NCBI RefSeq assembly: GCF_002979515.1
Contig: NZ_PCPA01000004.1
Span: 186,001-250,000, forward strand
Length of the DNA: 64,000 nucleotides
Direction of reading: 5' to 3'
Origin: Microbacterium sp. MYb54
GTDB taxonomy: Bacteria > Actinomycetota > Actinomycetes > Actinomycetales > Microbacteriaceae
The position numbers and the translations under genes were made by a program. Positions 56,881 through 64,000 of this stretch are shown in pieces. Positions within the stretch are counted from its first letter, which is position 1. Each line of letters opens with the position of its first letter. Below the pieces are notes generated by a model, which ran no database searches, had not been told where the DNA came from, and worked only from the letters and a program-made list of their open reading frames with translations.

Positions 56881-57786
56881 ATGTCTGATCAGACCGTGAG
56901 GAAGTCGTCCATCGGTCGCACGGTGAAGGCTTACGTCACACTCACCAAGCCGCGCGTGCTCGAGCTGCTGCTCGTCTCCACGGTTCCCGTGATGTTCCTG
57001 GCGCAGGGTGGGCTGCCCAACCTCTGGCTGGTGCTCGCGACCGTCATCGGCGGTTCCTTGAGTGCCGGTTCCGCCGCCTCGTTCAACATGTACCTCGATC
57101 GCGACATCGACGCGCACATGCACCGCACCGAGAATCGGCCGCTGGTCACCGGCGAGGTCAGCCCCGGCGGTGCGCTGATCTTCTCGTGGACGCTCGCCGT
57201 CGTCTCGACGGTCTGGCTGCTGGCCACGACCAACTGGCTCACAGCCGCGCTGTCGGCGGCGGCGATCTTCTTCTACGTCGTGATCTACACGATGATCCTC
57301 AAGCGCCGCACCGAGCAGAACATCATCTGGGGCGGCATCGCGGGTTGTTTCCCGGTGCTCATCGGCTGGTCCGCCGTCACCGGGTCGCTCGGCTGGCCGG
57401 CCTTCATCCTCTTCCTCCTCGTGTTCCTCTGGACGCCGCCGCACTACTGGCCGCTGTCGATGAAGTACCGGGACGACTACGAAGACGTCGACGTTCCGAT
57501 GCTGGGCGTCACTCGCAACGCTTCGCAGGTCGGCCTCCAGGTGATCCTCTACGCCTGGGCGACCGTGGCCTGCTCGCTCCTGCTGGTGCCGATCGCGAAC
57601 ATGGGGCTCGTGTACACGGTCTCCGCCGCGGTGTTCGGCGGTTGGTTCATCTACGAGTCGCACCGCCTGTACAACCGGGCGGTGCACGGAACCGAGCCGC
57701 GCCCGATGCGTGTGTTCCACGCCTCGATCACCTACCTGACGTTGATCTTCGTCGCGGTCGCGGTCGACCCGCTGCTTCCGTTCTGA
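56881..57786 (+). CDS. ctaB: Heme O synthase (protoheme IX farnesyltransferase)
   Basis: The 301-residue polytopic UbiA-type prenyltransferase has [20 protein letters not shown] and the two Asp-rich motifs [20 protein letters not shown] and [13 protein letters not shown]. It farnesylates heme b to heme O for the terminal oxidase. ATG 56881 was chosen from homology; an upstream frame extends through tkt antisense and is rejected. A terminator follows at 57794-57823. Heme O is converted to heme A by the ctaA product, encoded 0.6 kb away on the other strand. Confidence 0.95.
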   Translation: MSDQTVRKSSIGRTVKAYVTLTKPRVLELLLVSTVPVMFLAQGGLPNLWLVLATVIGGSLSAGSAASFNMYLDRDIDAHMHRTENRPLVTGEVSPGGALIFSWTLAVVSTVWLLATTNWLTAALSAAAIFFYVVIYTMILKRRTEQNIIWGGIAGCFPVLIGWSAVTGSLGWPAFILFLLVFLWTPPHYWPLSMKYRDDYEDVDVPMLGVTRNASQVGLQVILYAWATVACSLLLVPIANMGLVYTVSAAVFGGWFIYESHRLYNRAVHGTEPRPMRVFHASITYLTLIFVAVAVDPLLPF

Positions 57787-57793
57787 AAACGAC

Positions 57794-57823
57794 GGAGCGG
57801 CGCCGATTTCTCGACGCCGCTCC
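57794..57823. terminator. Hairpin between ctaB and the small membrane protein gene
   Basis: GGAGCGGCG and CGCCGCTCC form a 9-bp perfect stem with a 12-base loop between the convergent stops of ctaB (57786) and the membrane protein (57839). T tract weak. Confidence 0.65.
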
Positions 57824-57838
57824 GGCTCACGCATTTGT

Positions 57839-58303
57839 TCAGTTGCGTGTGATCGTGGGTGCCGTCTCGTCCGTTTCGGCGGCGACGCCCTTTGTGTCGG
57901 CAGCGGCGTTCGTGACAGCGGTGTTCGTGGCGGCGTCGACGTCGGCGTCGGCGGCAACGTCCGATGCCTGTGCGGTCCCGACCGGCACCTGGTTCTCTTC
58001 GGCTTCGACCGTCCAGTCGATCGCCTCGACGACAGCCGGGGCGGGTGTGGGAACGAGGGCGCGTGCAGCGACGAGCGCCAGCGACAACAGAACGCCGATG
58101 ATTCCGGCAGTGAGCACGCCGGTACCCACGACGATGATCGACGGGCCGACGTACACGTCGACTCCGGTGGCTGTCTGATCGAGGATCTTCGCCGACATCG
58201 AGCCGATCTGACCGGAGACGAGCCAGCCGCCGACTGCCGTGGCGGCGAGGGAGACGACGAGGAGGAGCCAGAATCCGATGCTTCGTGAGAGTGACTTGTT
58301 CAT
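57839..58303 (-). CDS. Small membrane protein of unknown function
   Basis: The 154-residue product has two transmembrane segments in the first 90 residues (SIGFWLLLVVSLAATAVGGW, then TGVLTAGIIGVLLSLALVAA) with a periplasmic-side loop between them. The remaining 65 residues are Ala/Asp/Thr-rich and acidic (DVAADADVDAATNTAVTN). I do not recognise a family. It lies between ctaB and ctaA, so a link to heme A or oxidase biogenesis is possible but only inferred from location. ATG 58303 is preceded by AGAAGGTGGGCGAC. Confidence 0.65.
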   Translation of the reverse strand: MNKSLSRSIGFWLLLVVSLAATAVGGWLVSGQIGSMSAKILDQTATGVDVYVGPSIIVVGTGVLTAGIIGVLLSLALVAARALVPTPAPAVVEAIDWTVEAEENQVPVGTAQASDVAADADVDAATNTAVTNAAADTKGVAAETDETAPTITRN

Positions 58304-58369
58304 GTCGCCCACCTTCTCGGACGCTCTGATGAGTCCGCGATGCGCGAGCTATGGATCGACTGTGTGACC

Positions 58370-59476
58370 TTAGTCGTCTGTGCCGACCGGGCGCTTCAGA
58401 TGCAGCACCACGACCGTGTACGTGGCCGCCGAGAGCGAGGCCAGAACCATGTGGATGCCGACGAGCAACGGGGGGAGCCCCTCGCGGGCCTGCCAGATGC
58501 CGACACCGACCTGCACCAGGATCGCGAGCACCAGGACGAGCAGCCAGCGCCGCGGTTCCAGGCGGAGAACCCAGGCCGAGATCGTCAGGAAGAGGACGAG
58601 CGCGGCGAGGATGTAGCCCGGCCAGGAATGCACGTGCGCGAGCACCGTCGCGTCGAAGCCGTGGCGCAGCACGTCGGCGTCGCCGGAGTGCGGTCCTGAT
58701 CCGGTGGTCAGCACGCCGAACACGATCGTCACTGCGAGCGCGAGTCCGGTCACGTGGGTGACGGCAGCGAACCATGCGGGAACGGCGCGTTCACGCGGTC
58801 CGGGCGTTGCTTTCAGCCGCACGAGGAAGGCAGCAGTGATGCAGACGAGCAGCAACGACGATGTGTAGTGGAACCCCACGATGAAGGGGTTCAGGCCGGT
58901 CAGCACCGTGATGCCACCGACGAGCGCCTGCGCGACCACACCGATGAGCGTGAGCCAGGCGAGCAGCACCAGGTCGCGCCGGTCCGGCGAGGTTCGAACG
59001 GAGTGCACGGCCGCCGCGATGACTGCGATCAGGAGCACGCCGGAGGCGATGGGGAAGGCGGGGACGTGGAAAGGCGCCGCGATCGCATACGCGACGCCGG
59101 CTGCGACGATGCCGCCGGCGGCGAACCAGAGCGCGTTGACCAGTCCGCGCTTGCCGCTGAACAGGTGTAGGACCAGGAGCACGACAGCCAGGGCGATGAT
59201 GCCGACCACGCCCGTCATCAGACGGTTACCGAACTCGATGATCCCGTGGATGCCCTGCACCTCGAGGATCGGCACCAGGGAGTCCGGTGTGCACAGCGGC
59301 CAGTCCGAGCATCCGAGTCCGGACCCGGTGAGGCGCACAGCGCCGCCGGTGCCGATGATGATGGTCTCGCTGATGAACGACAACCACGCGAAGATCGTCA
59401 ACGCGCGCGCCCACACCGCGGAACGAGGGGCAACCGTTCGCGTCGTAGAGGAGGCGGGGATCATCGTCTCGGGCAT
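58370..59476 (-). CDS. ctaA: Heme A synthase (CtaA/COX15 family)
   Basis: The 368-residue protein with eight hydrophobic helices has the Cox15/CtaA motif set: SETIIIGTGGAVRLTGSGLG followed by CSDWPLC, EFGNRLMTGVVG and GFHYTSSLLLVC, supplying heme-binding His residues. It oxidises the methyl of heme O to a formyl, giving heme A for the cytochrome oxidase. ATG 59476 has GGAGGA three bases upstream. It is divergent from sufB, with 233 bases between. Confidence 0.92.
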   Translation of the reverse strand: MPETMIPASSTTRTVAPRSAVWARALTIFAWLSFISETIIIGTGGAVRLTGSGLGCSDWPLCTPDSLVPILEVQGIHGIIEFGNRLMTGVVGIIALAVVLLVLHLFSGKRGLVNALWFAAGGIVAAGVAYAIAAPFHVPAFPIASGVLLIAVIAAAVHSVRTSPDRRDLVLLAWLTLIGVVAQALVGGITVLTGLNPFIVGFHYTSSLLLVCITAAFLVRLKATPGPRERAVPAWFAAVTHVTGLALAVTIVFGVLTTGSGPHSGDADVLRHGFDATVLAHVHSWPGYILAALVLFLTISAWVLRLEPRRWLLVLVLAILVQVGVGIWQAREGLPPLLVGIHMVLASLSAATYTVVVLHLKRPVGTDD

Positions 59477-59533
59477 AAGTCCTCCGGACCGCGCACGACG
59501 TGGCGGGCATGGCCCGTCTGTCAGGCGGAACCT

Positions 59534-59539
59534 GTAGAA
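59534..59539 (+). promoter_or_regulatory. Possible extended -10 (TGTAGAAT) of the suf operon
   Basis: TG-TAGAAT lies 170 bases upstream of sufB with no -35 match seen. The 233 bases between ctaA and sufB otherwise hold no gene or clear operator; no sufR gene is present beside them. Confidence 0.3.
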
Positions 59540-59709
59540 TCGGATTGTTGCGATGAGCGCTGACAGCGCTGAAGCATCGTCAACAGTTTAGGCGCGATGG
59601 AAGCGCCGGTGATGAGGGCCCACCAACGGCACCCGCTCCCGCAGACTCGACGGGGATCAGGTGTGTCGGGGCGGATGACACCGTTTGGGACCTGTGAGGA
59701 GAGTGTTGG

Positions 59710-61128
59710 ATGTCGGATGTACTGATCGACCGCCCGGAGCTTGATGGTCTGGGGGTGTACGAGTTCGGCTGGCACGATGAAGATGCCGCTGGTGCCCTCG
59801 CGAAACGCGGTATCTCTGAAGAGGTCGTCCGCGGAATCTCGGCGCTCAAGAACGAACCCGAATGGATGCTGAAGACCCGTCTCAAGGGATACCAGCTCTT
59901 CGGGCGCAAGCCGATGCCGACCTGGGGTGCAGACCTCAGCGAGATCGACTTCGACAACATCAAATACTTCGTCCGCTCCACCGAGAAGCAGGCGCAGACG
60001 TGGGAAGACCTTCCCGCTGAGATCCGCGAGACCTACGAGCGCCTCGGCATCCCCGAGGCAGAGCGTCAGCGGCTCGTGGCCGGCGTCGCGGCTCAGTACG
60101 AGTCCGAGGTCGTCTACCACCAGATCCGTGAAGATCTGGAGCAGCAGGGTGTCATCTTCATGGACACCGACACGGCGCTCCGCGAGCACCCCGAGTTCTT
60201 CGAGGAGTACTTCGGCTCGGTCATCCCCGCCGGCGACAACAAGTTCGCGGCGCTGAACACGGCCGTATGGTCGGGCGGCTCGTTCGTCTACGTCCCCAAG
60301 GGCGTGCACGTCGAGATCCCGCTGCAGGCGTACTTCCGCATCAACACCGAGAACATGGGTCAGTTCGAGCGGACGCTGATCATCGCCGACGAGGACAGCT
60401 ACGTCCACTACATCGAGGGCTGCACCGCCCCGATCTACAAGTCGGACTCCCTGCACTCGGCAGTCGTCGAGATCATCGTGAAGAAGAACGCCCGCGTTCG
60501 GTACACGACGATCCAGAACTGGTCGAACAACGTCTACAACCTGGTCACCAAACGCGCCGTGGCATACGAGGGCGCGACCATGGAGTGGGTCGACGGCAAC
60601 ATCGGCTCCAAGGTGACGATGAAGTACCCGTCCATCTACCTGATGGGCGAGCACGCCAAGGGCGAGACGCTCTCCGTCGCCTTCGCCGGCCCCGGTCAGC
60701 ACCAGGACGCCGGCGCCAAGATGATCCACATGGCGCCCTACACGCAGTCGTCGATCGTCTCGAAGTCGATCGCTCGCGGTGGCGGACGCGCCGGCTACCG
60801 CGGTGAGGTGCGAGTGGACGCCGCGGCGCACCACTCCGCCAACACCGTGCGCTGTGATGCACTGCTGGTCGACACCAAGTCCCGCTCCGACACCTACCCG
60901 GCGATCGACATCCGCGTCGACGACGTGCAGCTCGGGCACGAGGCCACGGTCTCGAAGGTGAGCGAGGAGCAGCTGTTCTACCTGCAGTCCCGTGGCATGC
61001 CCGAGGACGAGGCGATGGCGATGATCGTGCGCGGCTTCATCGAGCCGATCGCCCGTGAGCTCCCGATGGAATACGCGATGGAACTGAACAAGCTCATCGA
61101 GATGGGCATGGAAGGATCGGTCGGCTAG
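59710..61128 (+). CDS. sufB: Fe-S cluster assembly scaffold SufB
   Basis: The 472-residue protein has the SufB signature: [40 protein letters not shown] with conserved Cys, and [14 protein letters not shown]. SufB with SufC and SufD forms the SufBC2D scaffold that builds and passes [Fe-S] clusters. ATG 59710 is preceded by AGGAGAGTGTTGG. Its stop overlaps the sufD start by one base (TAGTG). The SUF system is the main Fe-S assembly route in actinobacteria. Confidence 0.96.
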   Translation: MSDVLIDRPELDGLGVYEFGWHDEDAAGALAKRGISEEVVRGISALKNEPEWMLKTRLKGYQLFGRKPMPTWGADLSEIDFDNIKYFVRSTEKQAQTWEDLPAEIRETYERLGIPEAERQRLVAGVAAQYESEVVYHQIREDLEQQGVIFMDTDTALREHPEFFEEYFGSVIPAGDNKFAALNTAVWSGGSFVYVPKGVHVEIPLQAYFRINTENMGQFERTLIIADEDSYVHYIEGCTAPIYKSDSLHSAVVEIIVKKNARVRYTTIQNWSNNVYNLVTKRAVAYEGATMEWVDGNIGSKVTMKYPSIYLMGEHAKGETLSVAFAGPGQHQDAGAKMIHMAPYTQSSIVSKSIARGGGRAGYRGEVRVDAAAHHSANTVRCDALLVDTKSRSDTYPAIDIRVDDVQLGHEATVSKVSEEQLFYLQSRGMPEDEAMAMIVRGFIEPIARELPMEYAMELNKLIEMGMEGSVG

Positions 61129-62345
61129 TGACCGCCGCTACGACAGCGCCTGCCGAGGCGCAGAACAGCAACGCGCCCGCGGGCGCACACATCGACCCGG
61201 CGGCGCAGGTCGCCGCCGCGGGGTTCGTCCCCGTCCAGACCCGCTCGGAGCGACCGCACTCCTTCGAGCCCGCCGACTTCGGTGCCCCCACGGGGCGCGA
61301 GGTCAACTGGAAGCACACGCCGGTCGCTCAGCTCACCTCGCTGTTCGAGGTGGCGTCGCCGAACGACGGCGTCAGCTACACGTACAGCGCGGGGGAGCAG
61401 TACATCGCCGAGCCGCTCGCCGTCGGTGCGGCCCCCCGTGGCGAGATCTTCCTCGCGGAAGACGTGACGGCGGCCGTTGCATGGCAGGGAAGCGCCGAGG
61501 CGCTCCATGTGCGCATCCCGCGTGAAGAAGAGGTCGCCGAGCCGGTCTTCATCTCCATCGCGGGTCTCGGTGCGGATCGCCGTGCCGACGCCCACATCGT
61601 GATCGAAGCTCTCGAGCACAGCTCCGCGACCGTCGTGCTCCAGCACACGGGTTCCGCACAGTACGCGCAGAACGTCGAGATCATCGTGCGTGACGGTGCC
61701 AAGCTCACGGTCATCAGCCTGCAGCAGTGGGCGGATGACGCGGTGCATGCGGCCGCTCACCAGGCACGGGTCGGCGCGGACGCGACTCTCAAGCACTTCG
61801 TGGTCAGCTTCGGCGGTGGCGTCGTTCGTGTGAACCCGAACGTCGAGCTCGCGGGAGCAGGTTCCGAGGGCTATCTGTACGGGTTGTCCTATGCAGACGC
61901 AGGGCAGCACCTCGAGAGTCAGGTCTACCTGCACCACAAGGGACCGCACACCAAGGGCGACGTCCTCTACAAGGGTGCGCTGCAGGGACAGGGCGCGCAC
62001 AGCGTCTGGATCGGCGACGTGCTCATCGGCGCCGACGCGACCGGCACCGACTCCTACGAGGCGAACCGCAACCTGGTGCTCACTGAAGGCGCACGCGCCG
62101 ACTCGATCCCGAACCTCGAGATCGAGACCGGCGACATCCTCGGCGCAGGGCACGCGAGTGCCACCGGTCGTTTCGACGACGAGCAGTTGTTCTACCTGCA
62201 GGCGCGCGGCATCACCGAGGAAGAGGCTCGACGACTCGTCGTGCTCGGATTCCTCACCGACATCGTGCAGCGCCTCGGCATCCCCGCCCTCGAGACCGAG
62301 CTGCTGTCGGCGATCGAGACGGAGCTCGCCGAGGTGAGTGCATGA
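61128..62345 (+). CDS. sufD: Fe-S cluster assembly protein SufD
   Basis: The 405-residue protein resembles SufB in its C-terminal beta-helix (YGLSYADAGQHLESQVYLHH, YKGALQGQGAHSVWIGDVLI, ADSIPNLEIETGDILGAGHA), but lacks the N-terminal SufB helices. It dimerises with SufB and binds SufC. GTG 61128 overlaps the sufB stop; its stop overlaps the Rieske gene start (ATGA). Confidence 0.95.
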   Translation: MTAATTAPAEAQNSNAPAGAHIDPAAQVAAAGFVPVQTRSERPHSFEPADFGAPTGREVNWKHTPVAQLTSLFEVASPNDGVSYTYSAGEQYIAEPLAVGAAPRGEIFLAEDVTAAVAWQGSAEALHVRIPREEEVAEPVFISIAGLGADRRADAHIVIEALEHSSATVVLQHTGSAQYAQNVEIIVRDGAKLTVISLQQWADDAVHAAAHQARVGADATLKHFVVSFGGGVVRVNPNVELAGAGSEGYLYGLSYADAGQHLESQVYLHHKGPHTKGDVLYKGALQGQGAHSVWIGDVLIGADATGTDSYEANRNLVLTEGARADSIPNLEIETGDILGAGHASATGRFDDEQLFYLQARGITEEEARRLVVLGFLTDIVQRLGIPALETELLSAIETELAEVSA

Positions 62346-62668
62346 CCGCCGAGCGCGTCTGCGGAGTCGCCGATCTCGAGCAGGACATGCCGTTGCGTGT
62401 CGAGCCGAGCGGCGTGCCCATCACGGTGATCAAAGACGGTGAAGGCGTCATCCACGCCATCGGCGACACCTGCACCCACGGCGAAATCTCGCTGTCCGAG
62501 GGCTTCGTGGAAGGCGACACGGTGGAGTGCTGGGCACACGGCTCCGCCTTCTCGCTGCTCACCGGCAAGCCCCAGAATCTCCCCGCATATGAGCCCGTCC
62601 CTGTCTACGTCGTCCAGATCGACGGCGATGACGTGCTCATTGATCCGACTGTGATTAAGGAAGTCTGA
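62342..62668 (+). CDS. Rieske 2Fe-2S ferredoxin-like protein in the suf operon
   Basis: The 108-residue protein has the Rieske cluster motif CTHGEISL...CWAHGS (Cys-X-His then Cys-X2-His), residues about 44-66. Small Rieske ferredoxins are commonly found in actinobacterial suf operons; they may supply electrons or receive clusters for checking, but their role is unproven. ATG 62342 overlaps the sufD stop, and sufC starts three bases after its stop. Confidence 0.9.
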   Translation: MTAERVCGVADLEQDMPLRVEPSGVPITVIKDGEGVIHAIGDTCTHGEISLSEGFVEGDTVECWAHGSAFSLLTGKPQNLPAYEPVPVYVVQIDGDDVLIDPTVIKEV

Positions 62669-62671
62669 AGA

Positions 62672-63442
62672 ATGTCTGTTCTCGAGATCCGCGACCTGCA
62701 TGTGACGGTCGAGACCGAGGCGGGGACCACCCCGATCCTCAACGGAATCAACCTCACCATGAACACCGGTGAGACCCACGCCATCATGGGCCCGAACGGG
62801 TCGGGCAAGTCGACGCTGGCCTACACGATCGCAGGTCACCCCAAGTACACGGTGGTCTCCGGTTCCATCACGTTCGACGGCCAGGACGTCCTGGCGATGA
62901 GCGTCGACGAGCGTGCTCGCGCGGGCCTCTTCCTCGCGATGCAGTACCCGGTCGAGATCCCGGGTGTCACCGTGACGAACTTCCTCCGAACGGCCAAGAC
63001 GGCACTCGACGGCGAAGCGCCGGCGATCCGCGGCTGGACCAAGGACGTCAAGTCGGCCATGTCGAACCTGCGCATGGACCCGAAGTTCGCGCAGCGCAAC
63101 GTCAACGAGGGATTCTCCGGCGGCGAGAAGAAGCGCCACGAGATCCTCCAGCTCGAGGTGCTGAAGCCGAAGTTCGCCATCCTCGACGAGACCGACTCCG
63201 GTCTCGACGTCGATGCGCTGAAGATCGTCTCCGAGGGTGTCAACCGCGCGAAGGAGTCCACGGGACTCGGTGTGCTGCTGATCACGCACTACACGCGCAT
63301 CCTCCGCTACATCCGCCCCGACTTCGTCCACGTCGTCGTCGCGGGCAAGATCGTCGAAGAAGGCGGCCCGGAGCTCGCAGACCGGCTGGAGAACGAGGGA
63401 TACGACCGTTTCCTCGACCCTGCAGCTCCTATCGAGGCGTAG
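62672..63442 (+). CDS. sufC: Fe-S cluster assembly ATPase SufC
   Basis: The 256-residue ABC-type ATPase has Walker A GPNGSGKST, signature FSGGEKKRHEILQ, and Walker B FAILDETDSGLD. It powers the SufBC2D complex and is not a membrane transporter. It begins three bases after the Rieske gene stop. SufS and SufU, usually next in actinobacterial operons, are not found between here and the window edge. Confidence 0.96.
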   Translation: MSVLEIRDLHVTVETEAGTTPILNGINLTMNTGETHAIMGPNGSGKSTLAYTIAGHPKYTVVSGSITFDGQDVLAMSVDERARAGLFLAMQYPVEIPGVTVTNFLRTAKTALDGEAPAIRGWTKDVKSAMSNLRMDPKFAQRNVNEGFSGGEKKRHEILQLEVLKPKFAILDETDSGLDVDALKIVSEGVNRAKESTGLGVLLITHYTRILRYIRPDFVHVVVAGKIVEEGGPELADRLENEGYDRFLDPAAPIEA

Positions 63443-63445
63443 GCT
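63440..63445 (+). promoter_or_regulatory. -10 box (TAGGCT) for leaderless sufT-like mRNA
   Basis: TAGGCT begins at the last codon (TAG) of sufC and ends six bases (GATCGC) before ATG 63452, giving an extra internal start. Confidence 0.45.
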
Positions 63446-63451
63446 GATCGC

Positions 63452-63781
63452 ATGACAGCGACCCTGACTGACGAGAAGTACGACGCGGTCACTGAGGCTC
63501 TCAAAGACGTCATGGACCCCGAGCTCGGGATCAATGTCGTCGACCTCGGCCTCATCTACGACCTCGCGTGGGATGACGAGAACGATGCTCTCGTCATCCA
63601 CATGACGTTGACCAGTGCCGGCTGCCCGCTCACCGATGTTCTCGAGGACCAGACCGCTCAGGCTCTGGACAGCGTCGTCGATCGATTCCGCATCAACTGG
63701 GTCTGGATGCCGCCGTGGGGTCCGGAGAAGATCTCGGACGATGGGCGCGACATGATGCGCGCCCTCGGCTTCGCGATCTGA
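63452..63781 (+). CDS. sufT: SufT-like (DUF59/MIP18) iron-sulfur assembly protein
   Basis: The 109-residue MIP18-fold protein has VMDPELGINVVDLGLIYDL, the conserved core, and LTSAGCPLTDVLE with the single reactive cysteine. Members help maturation of Fe-S proteins, though SufT's molecular task is unsettled. It follows sufC after nine bases. A possible -10 box (TAGGCT) just before it suggests a second, leaderless transcript. Confidence 0.92.
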   Translation: MTATLTDEKYDAVTEALKDVMDPELGINVVDLGLIYDLAWDDENDALVIHMTLTSAGCPLTDVLEDQTAQALDSVVDRFRINWVWMPPWGPEKISDDGRDMMRALGFAI

Positions 63782-63793
63782 CCCGCACGGAGA

Positions 63794-63812
63794 CCCGCCG
63801 CTAGGCGGTTTC
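63794..63812 (+). terminator. Small terminator after the suf operon
   Basis: CCCGCC, loop GCTA, GGCGG then TTT: a 5-bp stem with T run directly downstream of sufT, weak but well placed. Confidence 0.45.
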
Positions 63813-63827
63813 GACGCGCGCGTCGAA
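63810..63827. repeat. 18-base perfect palindrome
   Basis: TTCGACGCGCGCGTCGAA is symmetric about 63818/63819 and sits 46 bases before the next start (63873). It could be a hairpin extending the terminator or a binding site for a dimeric regulator of the PLP-enzyme gene. Confidence 0.5.
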
Positions 63828-63872
63828 TCAGATGACACGACGATGTCGCGTGTCGGAACCTCGGGAGAACGA

Positions 63873-64000
63873 ATGCTTCAGGTGAAAGCTCTGCCTCTGG
63901 CGGAGCTCCGTGAGCGCAGCAGCGAGAAGTGGCGGGAGTACCCTGCAGACGTTCTGCCGCTGTTCGTCGCCGAGACCGATTTTCCGTTGGCGCCGGCCAT
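63873..64000 (+). CDS. MalY/PatB-like PLP aminotransferase, N-terminal part (cut by window edge)
   Basis: ATG 63873 is preceded by GGGAGAACGA. The visible 42 residues read MLQVKALPLAELRERSSEKW then REYPADVLPLFVAETDFPLA, matching the start of fold-type I aminotransferases of the MalY/PatB (cystathionine beta-lyase) branch, where the K-W and MD/ETDFP motif sits at the N terminus. The catalytic Lys is beyond the window, so activity cannot be confirmed. Cysteine or methionine metabolism is the likely field. Confidence 0.7.
   Translation, partial: MLQVKALPLAELRERSSEKWREYPADVLPLFVAETDFPLAPA

Overview
The window is a stretch of high-GC actinobacterial chromosome. Gene content and order (comEA-comEC-holA/rpsT, lepA-DUF1990-hemW, hrcA-dnaJ-rsmE, HIT-phoH-ybeY-CBS-era, recO-uppS, dusB-dgt-dnaG, tkt-tal-pgi-zwf-opcA-pgl, ctaB/ctaA, sufB-sufD-Rieske-sufC-sufT) fit a member of the Microbacteriaceae, most likely Microbacterium or a close relative. 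This placement is inferred from gene content, not from a database search. OpcA, the DnaJ2-type co-chaperone and the actinobacterial leuA leader support it. Nearly all of it looks like core chromosome. I see no prophage, insertion sequence, CRISPR array, rRNA operon or replication origin.

Layout. 1-3.6 kb: end of comEA, comEC, holA. 3.7-4.0 kb: rpsT on the minus strand. 4.2-7.5 kb: GH1 beta-glucosidase with an MFS transporter, facing an alpha/beta hydrolase. 7.5-8.2 kb: a small lower-GC accessory pocket holding a 64-residue secreted glycine/cysteine peptide and a possible PIN-domain remnant. 8.2-13.9 kb: a complete peptide-type ABC importer on the minus strand (two permeases, one double ATPase, lipoprotein). 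14.1-22.4 kb: lepA, DUF1990, hemW, a type-B carboxylesterase, and the CIRCE-controlled hrcA-dnaJ-rsmE operon. 22.4-25.4 kb: a 1000-residue fused alpha/beta glycyl-tRNA synthetase. 25.6-29.7 kb: HIT-phoH-ybeY-CBS/CorC-era. 29.7-33.3 kb: an ECF-sigma cassette with a secreted protein, a quinone-oxidoreductase-like enzyme and a lipoprotein. 33.4-35.3 kb: leuA behind a leucine-rich leader peptide and a predicted pseudoknot. 35.3-40.6 kb: small regulatory and metabolic genes plus recO-uppS. 40.7-46.0 kb: dusB-dgt-dnaG, a lone ABC ATPase and tRNA-Asn. 46.2-48.5 kb: a lipoprotein, def and a DMT/NIPA-like membrane protein. 48.5-56.7 kb: a six-gene pentose-phosphate operon on the minus strand. 56.9-59.5 kb: ctaB and ctaA for heme O/A. 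59.7-63.8 kb: the SUF iron-sulfur assembly operon. The last 128 bases start a MalY/PatB-like PLP enzyme.

How the genes work together. Translation and RNA modification (lepA, rsmE, ybeY, era, dusB, glyQS, def, rpsT), replication and repair (holA, dnaG, recO, dgt), carbon flux (tkt/tal/pgi/zwf/opcA/pgl, supplying NADPH and pentoses) and respiratory cofactors (ctaA/B, hemW, suf) form tightly packed operons with many 4-base ATGA/GTGA overlaps.

A recurring feature of this DNA is a TANNNT-type -10 hexamer ending 6-7 bases before the start codon, with no ribosome-binding site. It is seen at more than a dozen gene starts and implies widespread leaderless mRNAs. The most notable single items are the leuA leader (leaderless 15-residue peptide with four Leu codons, 11-bp stem, predicted pseudoknot), the fused bacterial-type GlyRS, the small Gly6-Cys secreted peptide next to a peptide importer, and the ECF-sigma/membrane-protein/secreted-protein cassette.
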